Source of the DNA: Gadus chalcogrammus
Taxonomy: Eukaryota > Chordata > Actinopteri > Gadiformes > Gadidae
NCBI RefSeq assembly: GCF_026213295.1
Contig: NC_079426.1
Span: forward strand, 25,145,079-25,209,078
Length of the DNA stretch: 64,000 nucleotides
Reading direction: 5' to 3'
The notes under the pieces are model-generated. The model worked only from the letters and a program-made list of their open reading frames with translations. It was not told where the DNA came from and searched no databases. The translations under genes and the position numbers were made by a program. This document shows, in pieces, positions 22,080 to 37,356 of the stretch. The stretch's first letter is position 1, and each line of letters begins with the position of its first letter.

Positions 22080-23560
22080 CATTGAAGTTGCTTTCTAAGG
22101 GCTGGAATAGCCCACAACGCTAACAACGCACCCCTAAAATTAAAATCACACCAAATTATTTGGGCATCATCAGGATAGGGTCATAAGACTATCAGCAAAG
22201 TTTGGTTTGGATGCATGAAGGCCTGGCAGAGATATGAGCTCACTTCCTGTTTGACGTGCCCCTGAGGTCAAAGGTCACCAAATAGTTTGGATGTACCCAG
22301 AATGATGTCTATGTACCAAGTTTGGCTATGATATGTTAAAGAAGTGCTGAGAACAGGCTTACTTCCTGTTTGGCTGCTTTGCCGTCAAGTCTGTTTGACG
22401 AATTTGTTTAGCTTGGTCTGAAGATCATATATGCCAAGTTTCATGAAGATTGGACATCATTTGTGGCCTGTGGAAATGTACAACTAATTTTGACAACTCT
22501 CAACTTGGCGGCCAAGTTCTGATGTTGCCATTAGAAATAATTTATAAGCTATATGGGGAGGTCTGACAGTATCATCAGACATTGAAAATACGTTTGAAAT
22601 GTACTCATGTGAAGAGAGAGGAGTTAAAACACGTCTTCATTAATTATAGCGCCCCCTAGGGGTCAATGGTCACCAAATTCATTGAGTGTCCCCATGATGA
22701 TGTTATGGGTCTATGTATCAAGTTTGGTTATGATATGTCAAAGGCTTGCTGAGAAATTGGCTTACTTCCTATTTGGCGGCTTCGCGTCGAATATGATTGG
22801 CTGTTGCGGATATTTCTGCAAGAAATAATATACTAGCTATATGGGGAGGTCTGATAGCATCATCAGACATGGAAAATAAGTTTGAAATATACTCATGTGA
22901 AGAGAAAGGAGTTAAAACACTTCTACATTAATAACAGCGCCCCCTAGTGGTCAAAGGTCACCAGATTCATTGGGTGTCCCCATGATGATGTCATGGGTCT
23001 ATGAACCAAGGTTGGTTATGATATGTCAAAGGGCTGCTGAGATATCGGCTTACTTCCTGTTTGGCGACTTGGCGGTCAAATTTGATTGGCTCTAGCGGGC
23101 AAACGGTTTTGAATTAAAAAAATGTATTCAATATTTTTCATCAAACATGACCTAAACATCATGTGTGCCAAGTTTCGAGATGATTGGAGAAAATATGTGA
23201 TAGGAGATGCATTTTGAAGGTTTTTGACATAAACCAAGATGGCGGAGAATCCATCATGGCGCAAATTGACCTCATAGGGTGCGTTGAACTCGGCTTGGAC
23301 CAAGGAATCCAATGATACCTTGTTTGTGAATATTGGACGAATGGGTCGAAAGTTATGAACATGAATGCATGTCCAACTTTGACCTGATGGTGGCGCTAGA
23401 GCTGATGAGCTAGCAACCTCAAATTATCTTCATGGGCTAATGGGCCTGTCCTGAAACAGTGTGCCAAATTTTACAACTTTTCACCGAGGCATTCTATGGG
23501 CTGCCATAGACTCCCATGGCAGGAAAATAATAAGACTATAACTGCAAGCAGTTATTGAGG
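22080..23560. repeat. Diverged non-coding repeat units (gcgccccctag type)
   Basis: Units of roughly 290-300 bp share gcgcccccta, ggtcaaaggtcacc, atgatatgtcaaag and cttacttcctgtttgg. Clear copies start near 22255, 22649 and 22938, with more decayed ones either side. No protein is encoded. This kind of repeat is widespread in fish genomes; I do not know its class. Confidence 0.6.
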
Positions 23561-23784
23561 GTGCCAAGATTTACAATTTCCTCGTTTATTGCGCCCCCTT
23601 GTGGCGAAATTGATCCTTGGTGTAGCGCCACCTAGTGACCGGCATGTCTGGATTTTGTCGTCTGCGTACACCGGACGGACCTGGATCTAGTCATGCAATT
23701 GGCATGTCTGCACCATCTACGGTTTGGGCTGTGGACCCACTTTTAGGGGGGTAAGTATAATAATAATCCTTACAAAAACAATAG

Positions 23785-23860
23785 GGTTCCAGCCCTTCGG
23801 GCTTGGCACCCTAAAAACGTACGAAAACAATAGGTTGTCTCGCAGCTTCGCTGCTTGACC
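23785..23860. other. Two small TTCG-loop hairpins
   Basis: ccagcccttcgggcttgg (about 23789-23806) and cgcagcttcgctgcttg (about 23841-23857) each form a short stem closed by a TTCG loop. Both follow an acaatagg word. They belong to the end of the non-coding repeat region. Function is unknown. Confidence 0.45.
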
Positions 23861-24124
23861 CGCAAATATAGGCTATGTAACAATTTCACCAAATGCTGGG
23901 AGAACATCTCGCCCCCTGTTGGTGCAAAGCGTAACACTGAACACGTCTTGCGAGGTGGACCAACGTATCTATTACACGCTTTGGCGTGGTACCAGGTTGC
24001 GCGCTCTCTCCCTCTCTCGACATTCCGTTCTGTGGAAGATGAAAAAGGTGCAACCGTGCTCTTGGACACGATTCAATAGATTAACGGTTGTGCGCATGAG
24101 CACGAAATCGCATGATATAGGCTA

Positions 24125-24250
24125 GTTCAGTGATTTTCAACCAGTGTGCCGTGGCACACGAGTGTGCCGCGAGAGATCGTCAGGTGTGCCGTGGGAAACT
24201 TTTCTAATATCACCTAATTAACCATTGTCGGGTGTCTGCTGTAATAAAGT
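24125..24250 (+). mobile_element. hAT-type end fragment
   Basis: The words cagtgattttcaaccagtg and gccgtggcacacgagtgtgcc are characteristic of a common vertebrate hAT end. No partner end was found nearby. From 24270 another repeat with ggactataagccgcg and tctgcggcttatat follows; I cannot classify it. Confidence 0.45.
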
Positions 24251-24677
24251 GTCGCAGATAATGTAACGGAATTTTCGGACTATAAGCCGCGCCTTTTTTT
24301 CCCCATTTTTCGATTCTGCGGCTTATATAACGGTGCGGTTAATCTATGGATTTTTACAGCTAACGGCTACTCGGAAAATTAGTATTCGAAGCTTAAATCA
24401 GTATTCGGAGCTTCGTTGTTTTTTTTCCACGTACGTGACGTTACAAGAGCGAGGGGGGCAAACTATAAGCGTCAGCGACACCAAGCAGAGAAGCGAGAGA
24501 GGTGGAGGAAGAATATATATCTTGTTTCCCTTTACTTTATAACACAACATTAGCGGGATCTCGGGAGGAAATGTAATACTTGACGAAATGCTAACCTTAG
24601 TTGTTTGTTTACGTTCGCTGTACAGCGCCGCGCCAATCAACTGTGACTGGCTTGCTGCAGAGCGTGAGCGTCTTGGG

Positions 24678-25296
24678 CAGGGATGGGCAACTGGCGGCCC
24701 GCGTCCTCACTCAGTGCGGCCCGCATCCTCACTCAGTCAGGCCCGCACATAATGAAAAAAAAAAGAATAATAATAATTGATCGAGTTACAGAAAACTCGG
24801 TCAAGAAAGATGAGTAGAATTCGAAGGCAAACCCATGCGTCTAGTTTGCTTAGAAGCGATATCAGTCATTAAAGATATCCACTTAAGTCGCCACTACAAC
24901 TACTACAACTGCTTGTTGGGTTTGAGTTCATTGAGTTGTTGCACTTAATGTTGGGCCACTGTTTTTCAGTTTTTTGACTTCATTGAATGATGATGTATGT
25001 GAGCCCTTTGCACTGATACAAATACTGACCATTCATGTGGCTGTTTGAGCATGGAAAACATGAAATTTATGTATGTTGGTTCAATTAACATACCGTACAT
25101 AGGTTATGATTCTGGATGATTTTTTAGGTAGTGGCCATCCCCAAAATGCACCAGAATACAGGAAATCATATCTACCAAATTCAAAATTGTTTAGCTTCTC
25201 TCAGCTCACGTTTAGTTGAAGTGTGCAGTCATGTGGCCCTCCGATGGTTATGGTGAAAAATGTGGCCCTCTTTATCATGAAAGTTGCCCATCCCTG
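24678..25296. mobile_element. hAT MITE with 8-bp target duplication
   Basis: The element begins cagggatgggcaact and ends agttgcccatccctg. It is bordered by gtcttggg at 24670-24677 and 25297-25304. Words such as cggcccgc and tgtggccct inside are usual for this hAT-derived family. It has no coding capacity. Confidence 0.88.
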
Positions 25297-25509
25297 GTCT
25301 TGGGAATACCCGGTCAATATAATGGATATAATATGGACACATAAGACAATCAATATTCAGTATTTGTTATGGATTTATTGTACAAATTCCCTGAAAAGAT
25401 GCATTGAAATGAATTGAAAAGCTCCCGTAAGGGTTGAGATGGCAGAGGACAGCTGATTTGGAACGGAACAACAGCTGTTCGCTTTCACGGGGAAAAACTA
25501 AAGAACTTC

Positions 25510-26938
25510 GGTAACACTTTATAATAAGGTGCCATAATAAATAGCAAACTAGTCATTACCTAATTCTTTGTTAATATTTGTTAATTGTTACTAAAATATC
25601 TATTTGGCACAAGTTAATAGTTTTTCCATCATTAATTAAATATTAGTTGTTTGCATACAATCTGTATGTTAATGTTTTAACAAATAGAAAACAATCTATT
25701 AACTAATATTGTATTAATATTTATTAATAGTTAACTAAATGTATTTTTGGCACTAATTAACAGTTATTTCTTACATTATTTAAATGTTAAATGTTTATTT
25801 ACAAACTATATGTTAATGTAAAAGTTAATGAAATATTATTATTTAACTAATTGTTATTAAACTGTGCTTCTGCCTATCCCAATATGAACCACTCCTCATA
25901 GGACTCTTACAATGAAGTTGGTTAAGCTTAATTCATATATGAGTAATATATAACTATCAGTATGGGGGACCCTTATAATCAAGTTGGTTAAGCTTAATTA
26001 ATATATTAGTAATATATAACTATCAGTATGGGGACCCTTATAATAAAGTTGGTTAAGCTTAATTAATATATTAGTAATATATAACTATCAGTATGGGGGA
26101 CCCTTATAATAAAGTTGGTTAAGCTTAATTAATATATTAGTAATATATAACTATCAGTATGGGGACCCTTATAATAAAGTTGGTTAAGCTTAATTAATAT
26201 ATTAGTAATATATAACTATCAGTATGGGGGACCCTTATAATAAAGTTGGTTAAGCTTAATTAATATATTAGTAATATATAACTATCAGTATGGGGGACCC
26301 TTATAATAAAGTTGGTTCAGCTTAATTAATATATTAGTAATATATAACTATTAGTATTGGGGACCCTTATAATCAAGTTGGTTAAGCTTAATTCATATAT
26401 TAGTAATATATAACTATCAGTATAGGGGACCCTTATAATAAAGTTGGTTAAGCTTAATTAATATATTAGTAATATATAACTATCAGTATGGGGGACCCTT
26501 ATAATAAAGTTGGTAAAGCTTAATTAATATATTAGTAATATATAACTATCAGTATGGGGGACCCTTATAATAAAGTTGGTTAAGCGTAATTAATATATTA
26601 GTAATATATAACTATCAGTATAGGGGACCCTTATAATAAAGTTGGTTAAGCTTAATTAATATATTAGTAATATATAACTATCAGTATAGGGGACCCTTAT
26701 AATAAAGTTGGTTAAGCTTAATTAATATATTAGTAATATATAACTATTAGTATTGGGGACCCTTATAATAAAGTTGTAATAGTAATTATTAATTATTTGC
26801 AAATATTTATTTAACATTTATTAACGATAGCAAATATTTTCACTTTCACACTGGAAATGAATGATCTCAGCACACACTGTTGGGAAGGGGGATGGAAATA
26901 TTTTATTTATAACTCTAACAAAGAACTCTCCAATAGCT
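25510..26938 (+). repeat. Left terminal inverted repeat of element 2 with satellite array
   Basis: The outer 400 bp, to about 25910, match the inverse of 36410-36793. A tandem array with a period of about 66 bp follows from about 25916 to 26776. Counting the word acccttataat gives 13 copies, after one degenerate unit. The inner part to about 26938 again matches the right arm. An AATAAA on the minus strand at 26902-26907 lies about 200 nt beyond the transposase stop. Confidence 0.9.
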
Positions 26939-27105
26939 TTTTTTTAAGATTTAATAGGTTTCTTAAAGGCACACAAGGCAAAGATGGGTGAGAGACGCTC
27001 CATTCACCCGGTAATTAGCCATTTAATCATCAGTGACTAAGAAACTGTTAAATTAACCTAAAAATGTTACCTGGTGTGCCTTTAATGAAAGACTGTGTAT
27101 GTGTT

Positions 27106-29673
<2,568 letters not shown>

Positions 29674-29800
29674 AGCATGTCGTCAGACCCATCTATGCTT
29701 GACTGAGTGCGCTGTTAGCCCAATGTACATAATGGCTCTTTCCCTCCAATTCTTCCTTGGGGTTATAGGTTAACGTACGGTGGCGCTGAGCATTCACCAA

Positions 29801-29930
29801 ATAAAAAAAAGATTCACAGCTAATGCAGCCGTTAGCACACTCAGGATCTCGTAATTACGAGATATTATCTCGTAATTAAGAGATCCTGAGTGTGCTAACG
29901 GCTACATTAGCTGTGAAACTTTTTTTTATT
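29801..29930. repeat. Near-perfect palindrome in divergent promoter of element 2
   Basis: Two arms of about 60 bp, containing cagctaatg, agccgttagcacactcagg and atctcgtaatta, face each other around a short centre near 29865. The right arm is the point where the 1331-bp tandem duplication begins. It could be a small foldback MITE or a cruciform-forming control region. It lies between the two outward-transcribed genes. Confidence 0.8.
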
Positions 29931-32560
29931 ACCGTAATTATGTATTATGTAATTCTTAAAACTTTTATATTATAAACCACTAAATAAATAAATATGCATA
30001 CATTTATTTTTTTCAAATGCGCCAATCACAGTGGTCTGCATACATCTGACTCCTCCTGTTGGAACTCACTTCGCAGAGCTCAACAAGCAGAGACACTTGG
30101 CTGAAGTTCACATTGATGCTCTTTTGATTGCGCAAGCCAGGCTCGCTAGTTTATTTGGAAGTGTACATAATGTCGGCAGGCACCAGATCTGGGAAAGTTT
30201 TAAGAAAGAACACAACAGCAGCGAAGGACGACAAAATGCTCCCCTCCGCCTCCGCTCAAACATGTGACATCAACTTTGACAGTGGTGATGACTCCACAGA
30301 TACCCCCCATGTCTCTGAACCGAAGAAAGGTAAGTTCGAACAGGTTATGACCTAGCATTATGTTCATAAAATTAGGCTATGCTTACTGGTTAGCATTAAC
30401 ACTGGCACCCTTTCCCACACATTGACGAGACTATGGCGCACCGCCATAGTCCGCCGCGTGGTGAGAAAATCGATTCATTGGCCGAAGCATGTCATGCACT
30501 GGTACGAGACCTAGATTTGTTTTTATTATTATTAATACATATTTATTACACAGTCGGAGTACATGTGGTTATTTTTGACTAGGTATTATGTAATTCTTAC
30601 AACTTTTGTTACGACCACGGGTCGGAACAAATGGAGTGTCGAACTCTGACCGTAGGCCTATTAAAGCCTGAGCCTATTCAAATAACCTGAGGTGCGTTCA
30701 CTTTCAGAATCGCAAACATGGGCGAACGTTCGCGAACGATTTTAAACATTTTCCGTTAAACGAACATAAGCAAGCAAACGTTTACGAACATAGGCAAACT
30801 GTCTGAAGAGGTAGTTCTCCACAAACAGAGATGGATCGCGGTGCTCTCTTCGGCTACGTGACATTCGTTGCCATGGCATTAAACTAAACTATATTGAAAT
30901 CATTTACTCCTTTCCTACACTGAAAGCAATAGATAAAACGTTTCATATAGCCTATCTACACCCTTACTTCAACTGTTGTCTTTTGCATCCTAAAATGCGA
31001 TTTGAACGTTATATCGCAGTAAGTGGGTACAACTTCGGTGACGTAGCCCTCTATTCTTGAATTTTCCGTACTGGTTGTCTGCAGTAGGCTTTCAACGAGG
31101 TCGACCACTTGCAAACCCTCTTCTGTAAACTCTTCCATTAACATGGAGGCTGCCGCTAATACCATGGCCTTCGTATCCATTTTTTTCGTTTACAGTTTGT
31201 TTAGAACGGTGTTCAAAAATCGTTCAAAACGGCTACATTAGCTGTGAAACTTTTTTTTATTACCGTAATTATGTATTATGTAATTCTTAAAACTTTTATA
31301 TTATAAACCACTAAATAAATAAATATGCATACATTTATTTTTTTCAAATGCGCCAATCACAGTGGTCTGCATACATCTGACTCCTCCTGTTGGAACTCAC
31401 TTCGCAGAGCTCAACAAGCAGAGACACTTGGCTGAAGTTCACATTGATGCTCTTTTGATTGCGCAAGCCAGGCTCGCTAGTTTATTTGGAAGTGTACATA
31501 ATGTCGGCAGGCACCAGATCTGGGAAAGTTTTAAGAAAGAACACAACAGCAGCGAAGGACGACAAAATGCTCCCCTCCGCCTCCGCTCAAACATGTGACA
31601 TCAACTTTGACAGTGGTGATGACTCCACAGATACCCCCCATGTCTCTGAACCGAAGAAAGGTAAGTTCGAACAGGTTATGACCTAGCATTATGTTCATAA
31701 AATTAGGCTATGCTTACTGGTTAGCATTAACACTGGCACCCTTTCCCACACATTGACGAGACTATGGCGCACCGCCATAGTCCGCCGCGTGGTGAGAAAA
31801 TCGATTCATTGGCCGAAGCATGTCATGCACTGGTACGAGACCTAGATTTGTTTTTATTATTATTAATACATATTTATTACACAGTCGGAGTACATGTGGT
31901 TATTTTTGACTAGGTATTATGTAATTCTTACAACTTTTGTTACGACCACGGGTCGGAACAAATGGAGTGTCGAACTCTGACCGTAGGCCTATTAAAGCCT
32001 GAGCCTATTCAAATAACCTGAGGTGCGTTCACTTTCAGAATCGCAAACATGGGCGAACGTTCGCGAACGATTTTAAACATTTTCCGTTAAACGAACATAA
32101 GCAAGCAAACGTTTACGAACATAGGCAAACTGTCTGAAGAGGTAGTTCTCCACAAACAGAGATGGATCGCGGTGCTCTCTTCGGCTACGTGACATTCGTT
32201 GCCATGGCATTAAACTAAACTATATTGAAATCATTTACTCCTTTCCTACACTGAAAGCAATAGATAAAACGTTTCATATAGCCTATCTACACCCTTACTT
32301 CAACTGTTGTCTTTTGCATCCTAAAATGCGATTTGAACGTTATATCGCAGTAAGTGGGTACAACTTCGGTGACGTAGCCCTCTATTCTTGAATTTTCCGT
32401 ACTGGTTGTCTGCAGTAGGCTTTCAACGAGGTCGACCACTTGCAAACCCTCTTCTGTAAACTCTTCCATTAACATGGAGGCTGCCGCTAATACCATGGCC
32501 TTCGTATCCATTTTTTTCGTTTACAGTTTGTTTAGAACGGTGTTCAAAAATCGTTCAAAA
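29899..32560. repeat. 1331-bp perfect-looking tandem duplication
   Basis: Copy 1 is 29899-31229 and copy 2 is 31230-32560. Every stretch I compared is identical at a spacing of 1331 bp. The unit holds the promoter side and first exon of the CCDC106-like gene and most of a Harbinger-type MITE. The join (gttcaaaa to cggctacatt, at 31229/31230) puts MITE sequence next to the palindrome arm. Confidence 0.92.
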
Positions 32561-35500
32561 TTAATTGTTTATGGTCAACGCGTTCGTTGCGAACGTTCGC
32601 CTATGTTCGCTGAACTTGAACGCACCTCAGGTCTTGTCATAGTGTATAAAAATTATTATTCTGCATGAATTACATTACAGCTTAGTGGCTACTTTACAGC
32701 TGAGTAACTACTTAAATGTCCAAAATACTCTAAGCTATTCATGAGAACGGCAATATTTTGCTCCTAACAGTAACTTTGATGCACAATACTTTCAAAATCT
32801 CTTACTTTCAAAAGTTATGGCTAGATAGACAATGTTCGTGGTATTTGTTACCGAATTTGCTATAACATAAACAGGCTGTGTTAAAAAAATATATTAAATT
32901 GCTGTGTGTTAGCTGTACAACTATGCTGAAATGACGTTTTTTGACAGGTGACCGGTCACCAACGGTGAAGAATCTCCTCCAAAAGGCCAAGATGAGAGAG
33001 CGGTCTCACGATAAGAAACTCCAGAAAGTGATAAAGGAGAGGGATGCTCTTCGCAAACAACTGGCATGTAAGGTTCAACAAGCCTACATTTTCGGTGTAT
33101 GACACAAAAATGTATACAGTGTCAGTCAAACATATACCTATTCCAAGTAGGAGGTTAAGTGGTACACCTGGTTAGTTAAGTTAGAGGAAGTGGTAAACCT
33201 CCTTATAGTAGCCTGCTGGCTTTCTGTAGTTAAGAGAATGGAGACTCCAGACTCTTCTATTATCATATTTACCACTACCTCTAGCTTTACTTACCCTGGT
33301 TCGACACTTAACCACCTAATAGTAACCACCTAATAGTAACACATCCCAGGTCTAGGGTTATTTTGACTTTACACAAAATATTACCTTTGTTGGAACAAAA
33401 AGGAAGAAATGGTATTCTGTATAAGGCATCAGCAATATCTGTTTAATCTTTGTTTTTTTGTACTGTCTAGACCTGTCTAAAGCTCCCAGAGAAGAACAAT
33501 CTTCAGAGGAAGACACTGCCTCCTGCTCATCATTGTCTTCAATGAGCCGGTCCTCCTCCTGTTCTTCCTCCTCCTCCTCAGATGAGAAGATGAAACGAAA
33601 GGGCAAGGGAAAACTCAGACTTTCAAAGACAAAGAACAAAATAAAGAAGGCCAGGAAGCACCACAAAGTGACTGATGTCCGCAAAAGAGGTAAAACTCCA
33701 GTAAAACGTTGAATCTATCCTTTATGGAGCAAATTCATTTTCCACCTCCCCTTGTCTTCAACATTTGAGATTGACCTTTCTCCAGGTCATTCAGCCTTTC
33801 TCTGAGTTTGACCAGAGAGGTTAAAAGTGAAGCGAGAAGCACAAATGTCTGTTAAATTCTGTGTTCTATTTTCAGAAGGGGGAGGGGGGGAAATCCCAGA
33901 GTCGAGCCCTCATACCTCATACAGAAGTTAATTGAAAAGTTTACATTGTGACGTTATGTGACACTCCCACTTATGCAGACTGGAACTATTCAAGTTTACT
34001 CCCATTGTAGTCTGGCTGAGCGGAAATGGACAGCGTCTATTGCGCTAGCGTCAGATTCCACCGCTACTCCTCCCCTTCCGGTTTCTGGCTTTCCCGTATT
34101 GCGCACCGCTGCTGCTTCCCGGGGTTAGCCCCGCCCCTACGATTATGATTGGTTTAAAGAAATAAAAACAGGCCAGCCCAGTTTCCCCACGGATAGACGG
34201 CTCTAAATAGCGTGGTTCCAGACCATTCTACTTGCTGTAGTTTGGTCTGGCTTTGCGAGACTACTCCCATTGTAATGTATTATGTTGCTCTACCTTGGTC
34301 AGTAACTTTGGTCTGACAGTAGTACTTTAAGCTCCAGCCTAGCATAGATTATTGAATCAGATTAGCCCATTAGCATCTCGCCTGTTAGTATCTTGCTCAA
34401 AAGTGACTAAGAATTCAAAGAAAAATTCTAATTAAAACTTGATCCTTCTGTAGTTGCAAAGAGTACAAAGACAGTGGATAATGAAATGTGGCGATTTTCT
34501 ATTCCTATAAAACATGGAACTATACTCTCATTCCAGCATAGTAAATTAGGACATTTGCTGACACATCTGAAAATAGTCCCTCCATGTGTTAAAAGGATTA
34601 TCAGGAGTGAATCAACCCGTAGCCCTGTTGTTTGAGGCTGCCGGGTGCTGTCAATAGGTATCAGAACGACAGCAATAGTTACAACGTAGACCAGATGCGG
34701 GCATAGGAAAACGAAACTCACATGCCCTCAGTAGTTAGCGTTGGCTGCCGTTTCGCTATTTGGTCTACCGTGCATGGAATTCTGTCGTTCTCATGCCTAT
34801 CGACAGCACTTGGCAACGCGAAACAACAGGGCTACAGGTTGATTCACTCCGCATAATCCCTTTAAGTCAAGTAGTGCAAACCACGGTATTGATCACCATG
34901 TTCATTCTCTGTTGGTACACTTTGTAATTACTGAAGTATTACACAGGGAAAATATCAGATTTCTTAGTTACGTTTGAGCAAGATGCTAATGGGCGAGATA
35001 ATGGTCTAATCTGATTCAATGATCTATGCTTGGCTGGAGCCAAAAATGCTACCGTCAGACTCAGAACGGCTGAATGAACTGGAGAAAGGTCAATCTCAAT
35101 TAGGCTACTTAACTCGAGGGAAAGTGGAAACTGGTGTAATTCCCCAAATGGTGACGTATCCCTTTAATTCTACCCTAACATAAAGTGGACCTATTTAAAG
35201 GAGCTAGGTGGAATTCTGTCTTGTCTTGTATGCTGCCACATAACAATACAATAAGCATTTCAACTCATAGCACTGTTGTGAACACACATTTTTATGTACC
35301 GTCCATAATGTAGTTTTTCTTTATGATTTGCTCCTTGCAGCCCGTGGCCCTTTTGAAGTGATAAGAAGATACAAGAAGGTCCTGAAAGCATACAATCGGG
35401 GCTTGAAATTGTCGGCTTCCTGTGCATACGCAGGGGTGAACGAACTCACAGTCAGGTCCACGGCAAGCATTGCAGAGCTGGCAACAGCGTCACCTGCCGA

Positions 35501-35654
35501 GTTCACAAAGCTCCTCGATAAAACCAAACAGGGAAAGCTGAAAGATGTAGCAAATTTATGCGAAAACTACATTAAAGGTGATGCTCAGGTTCAGACAAAA
35601 ATAGATGACTTAAAAAGTCAATGCAAATTAATCCCGTATGCAAAGAGAGCATAA
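30170..35654 (+). CDS. CCDC106-like partner protein of element 2, intact
   Basis: Exons are 30170-30329 (or its duplicate 31501-31660), 32948-33067, 33471-33689 and 35341-35654. All splice sites are gt/ag and the phases fit, for 270 residues plus stop. Exon 1 is an N-terminal region starting MSAGTRSGKV with an acidic end. Exon 2 is a charged coiled coil (KMRERSHDKKLQKVIKERD). Exon 3 is Ser-rich, then Lys/Arg-rich, a likely nuclear signal. Exon 4 is a helical domain with RRYKKVLKAYNRG, TVRSTASIAELA and DVANLCENYI, which I recognise as the C-terminal domain of CCDC106-type proteins (human CCDC106 is about 280 residues by memory). An AATAAA lies in the TIR at 35987-35992. A role as DNA-binding or accessory factor for transposition is inferred from its repeated pairing with the transposase. 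Confidence 0.82.
32019..32632. mobile_element. Harbinger-type MITE (also truncated copy at 30688-31229)
   Basis: The ends cctgaggtgcgttca and tgaacgcacctcagg are inverted copies. Inside, on the minus strand at 32287-32511 (and 30956-31180), a frame ends with YCDITFKSHFRMQKTTVEV followed by a gtaagg donor. This resembles the segment HFRM-x-x-x-T-V of Harbinger transposases. The duplication at 31229 cuts the first copy short. Confidence 0.6.
33765..35110. mobile_element. Foldback MITE in last intron of CCDC106-like gene
   Basis: Arms that include gagattgacctttctcca / tggagaaaggtcaatctc and later ctaatctgattcaat / attgaatcagattag, then gtagccctgttgttt and its inverse, face each other around about 34725. 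The right side runs on to a ccctttaa word near 35160. It has no coding capacity. A 252-bp insert (34010-34261) interrupts the left arm. Confidence 0.65.
34010..34261. mobile_element. Short insertion with 13-bp direct repeats
   Basis: tactcccattgta occurs at 33997-34009 and again at 34262-34274. The insert starts gtctggctgagcgg and ends ggtctggctttgcgagac. The duplication length suggests a retroposed SINE-like sequence, but the ends look partly inverted, so the class is open. Confidence 0.5.
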
Positions 35655-35956
35655 TTATTATTTTTTTACCCGTTCGTGTTGTTTTTTTCTAGTGTGGTTA
35701 AGAAATATTGCCTGTCTCTCACTCTGTCTTTCCCTCACTTTCTTGTGCTCTGTCTCACTGTCTTTCTCTCTTTTTCTCACGCTCTGGTTGAACCCCTCTC
35801 TCTTTCTCTGTTTATTTGATATACCATTTTATACATTCTGTTGGCATTCTAGTTTGATCATCTTTTGATCAGTTTAATGATCAGTGTTCCAGTAGACCAT
35901 CAGGTTAACTATCAGTGGTCAGTGTTCCAGGAGAAAACAAAAAGCTATTTGTGAGC

Positions 35957-36793
35957 TCTTTGAGAGTCCTTTGTTAGAGAGTTATAAATAAAGTATTTTC
36001 ATCCCCCTTCCCAACAGTGTGTGCTGAGATCATTCATTTCCAGTGTGAGAGTTAAAATATTTGCTATCGTTAATACATGTTATAATAAATATTTGTAAAT
36101 GATTAATAATTACTGTTCCAACTTTATTATAAGGGTCCCCAATACTAATAGTTATATATTACTAATATATTCATTAAGCTTAACCAACTTGATTATAAGG
36201 GTCCCCCATACTGATAGTTATATATTACTAATATATTAATTAAGCTTAACCAACTTTATTATAAGGGTCCCCCATACTGATAGTTATATATTACTCATAT
36301 ATTAATTAAGCTTAACCAACTTTATTATAAGGGTCCCCCATACTGATAGTTATATATTACTCATATATTAATTAAGCTTAACCAACTTCATTGTAAGAGT
36401 CCGATGAGGAGTGGTTCATATTGGGATAGGCAGAAGCACAGTTTAATAACAATTAGTTAAATAATAATATGTCATTAACTTTTATATCAACATATAGTTT
36501 GTAAATAAACATTTAACATTTAAATAATGTAAGAAATAACTGTTAATTAGTGCCAAAAATACATTTAGTTAACTATTAATAAATATTAATACAATATTAG
36601 TTAATAGATTGTTTTCTATTTGTTAAAACATTAACATACAAATTGTATGCAAACAACTAATATTTAATTAATGATGGAAAAACTATTAACTTGTGCCAAA
36701 TAGATATTTTAGTAACAATTAACAAATATTAACAAAGGGTTAGGTAATGACTAGTTTGCTATTTATTATGGCACCTTATTATAAAGTGTTACC
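35957..36793 (-). repeat. Right terminal inverted repeat of element 2, short satellite array
   Basis: This arm is the inverse of the left TIR, but the 66-bp array has only four copies of ataagggtcccc (near 36131-36330), plus one degenerate unit, against 13 on the left. The outer end is ttataaagtgttacc, to 36793. Confidence 0.9.
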
Positions 36794-36801
36794 AGAACTT
36801 C

Positions 36802-37293
36802 AACCTACTTAGGCCTACTAATTAACGTTCAAAAGCTATTAAATATTCAACAAAATTTGCAGATACTGTTAAAATCGGTTCCAGGGAGAATATAGGGATT
36901 ATTAATGTTGTTTTTTATGGTGTTTTTTTCTGGAACGAGTATTCGAATATTCGCTCGGAAAACCAACGAGTATTCGAAGCTTGAAAAATGGCATTCGGGC
37001 CAGCCCTAATAGGTAATTAAACATTAAAACAAAGGAGTGAGGCTGCTGGTTCACACTGTTGCACATTTGTTTTGTTTGCTTGGAAGATCGGAAAATAAAC
37101 CTGCAGAAATCTAAATTCACGACTGGACAGTTGACTCTTTTAAGTTCGTCCCCCCTGGTGCCTCAGTGGCTATTTTGATTACGTTGCTTTGTTTGATTTT
37201 GCTTTGTTATTGTTTTATTGAGGAAAAATCGCCACTACAATATGTATTATATGTACTGTGTTAGAGTGTCATTTTTGGAAATCCCTGGGCTAG

Positions 37294-37356
<63 letters not shown>

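Noticed and set aside
25916..26776. CRISPR array
   Set aside because: The units are directly tandem with no unique spacers, AT-rich, and form part of a transposon TIR in a vertebrate genome.
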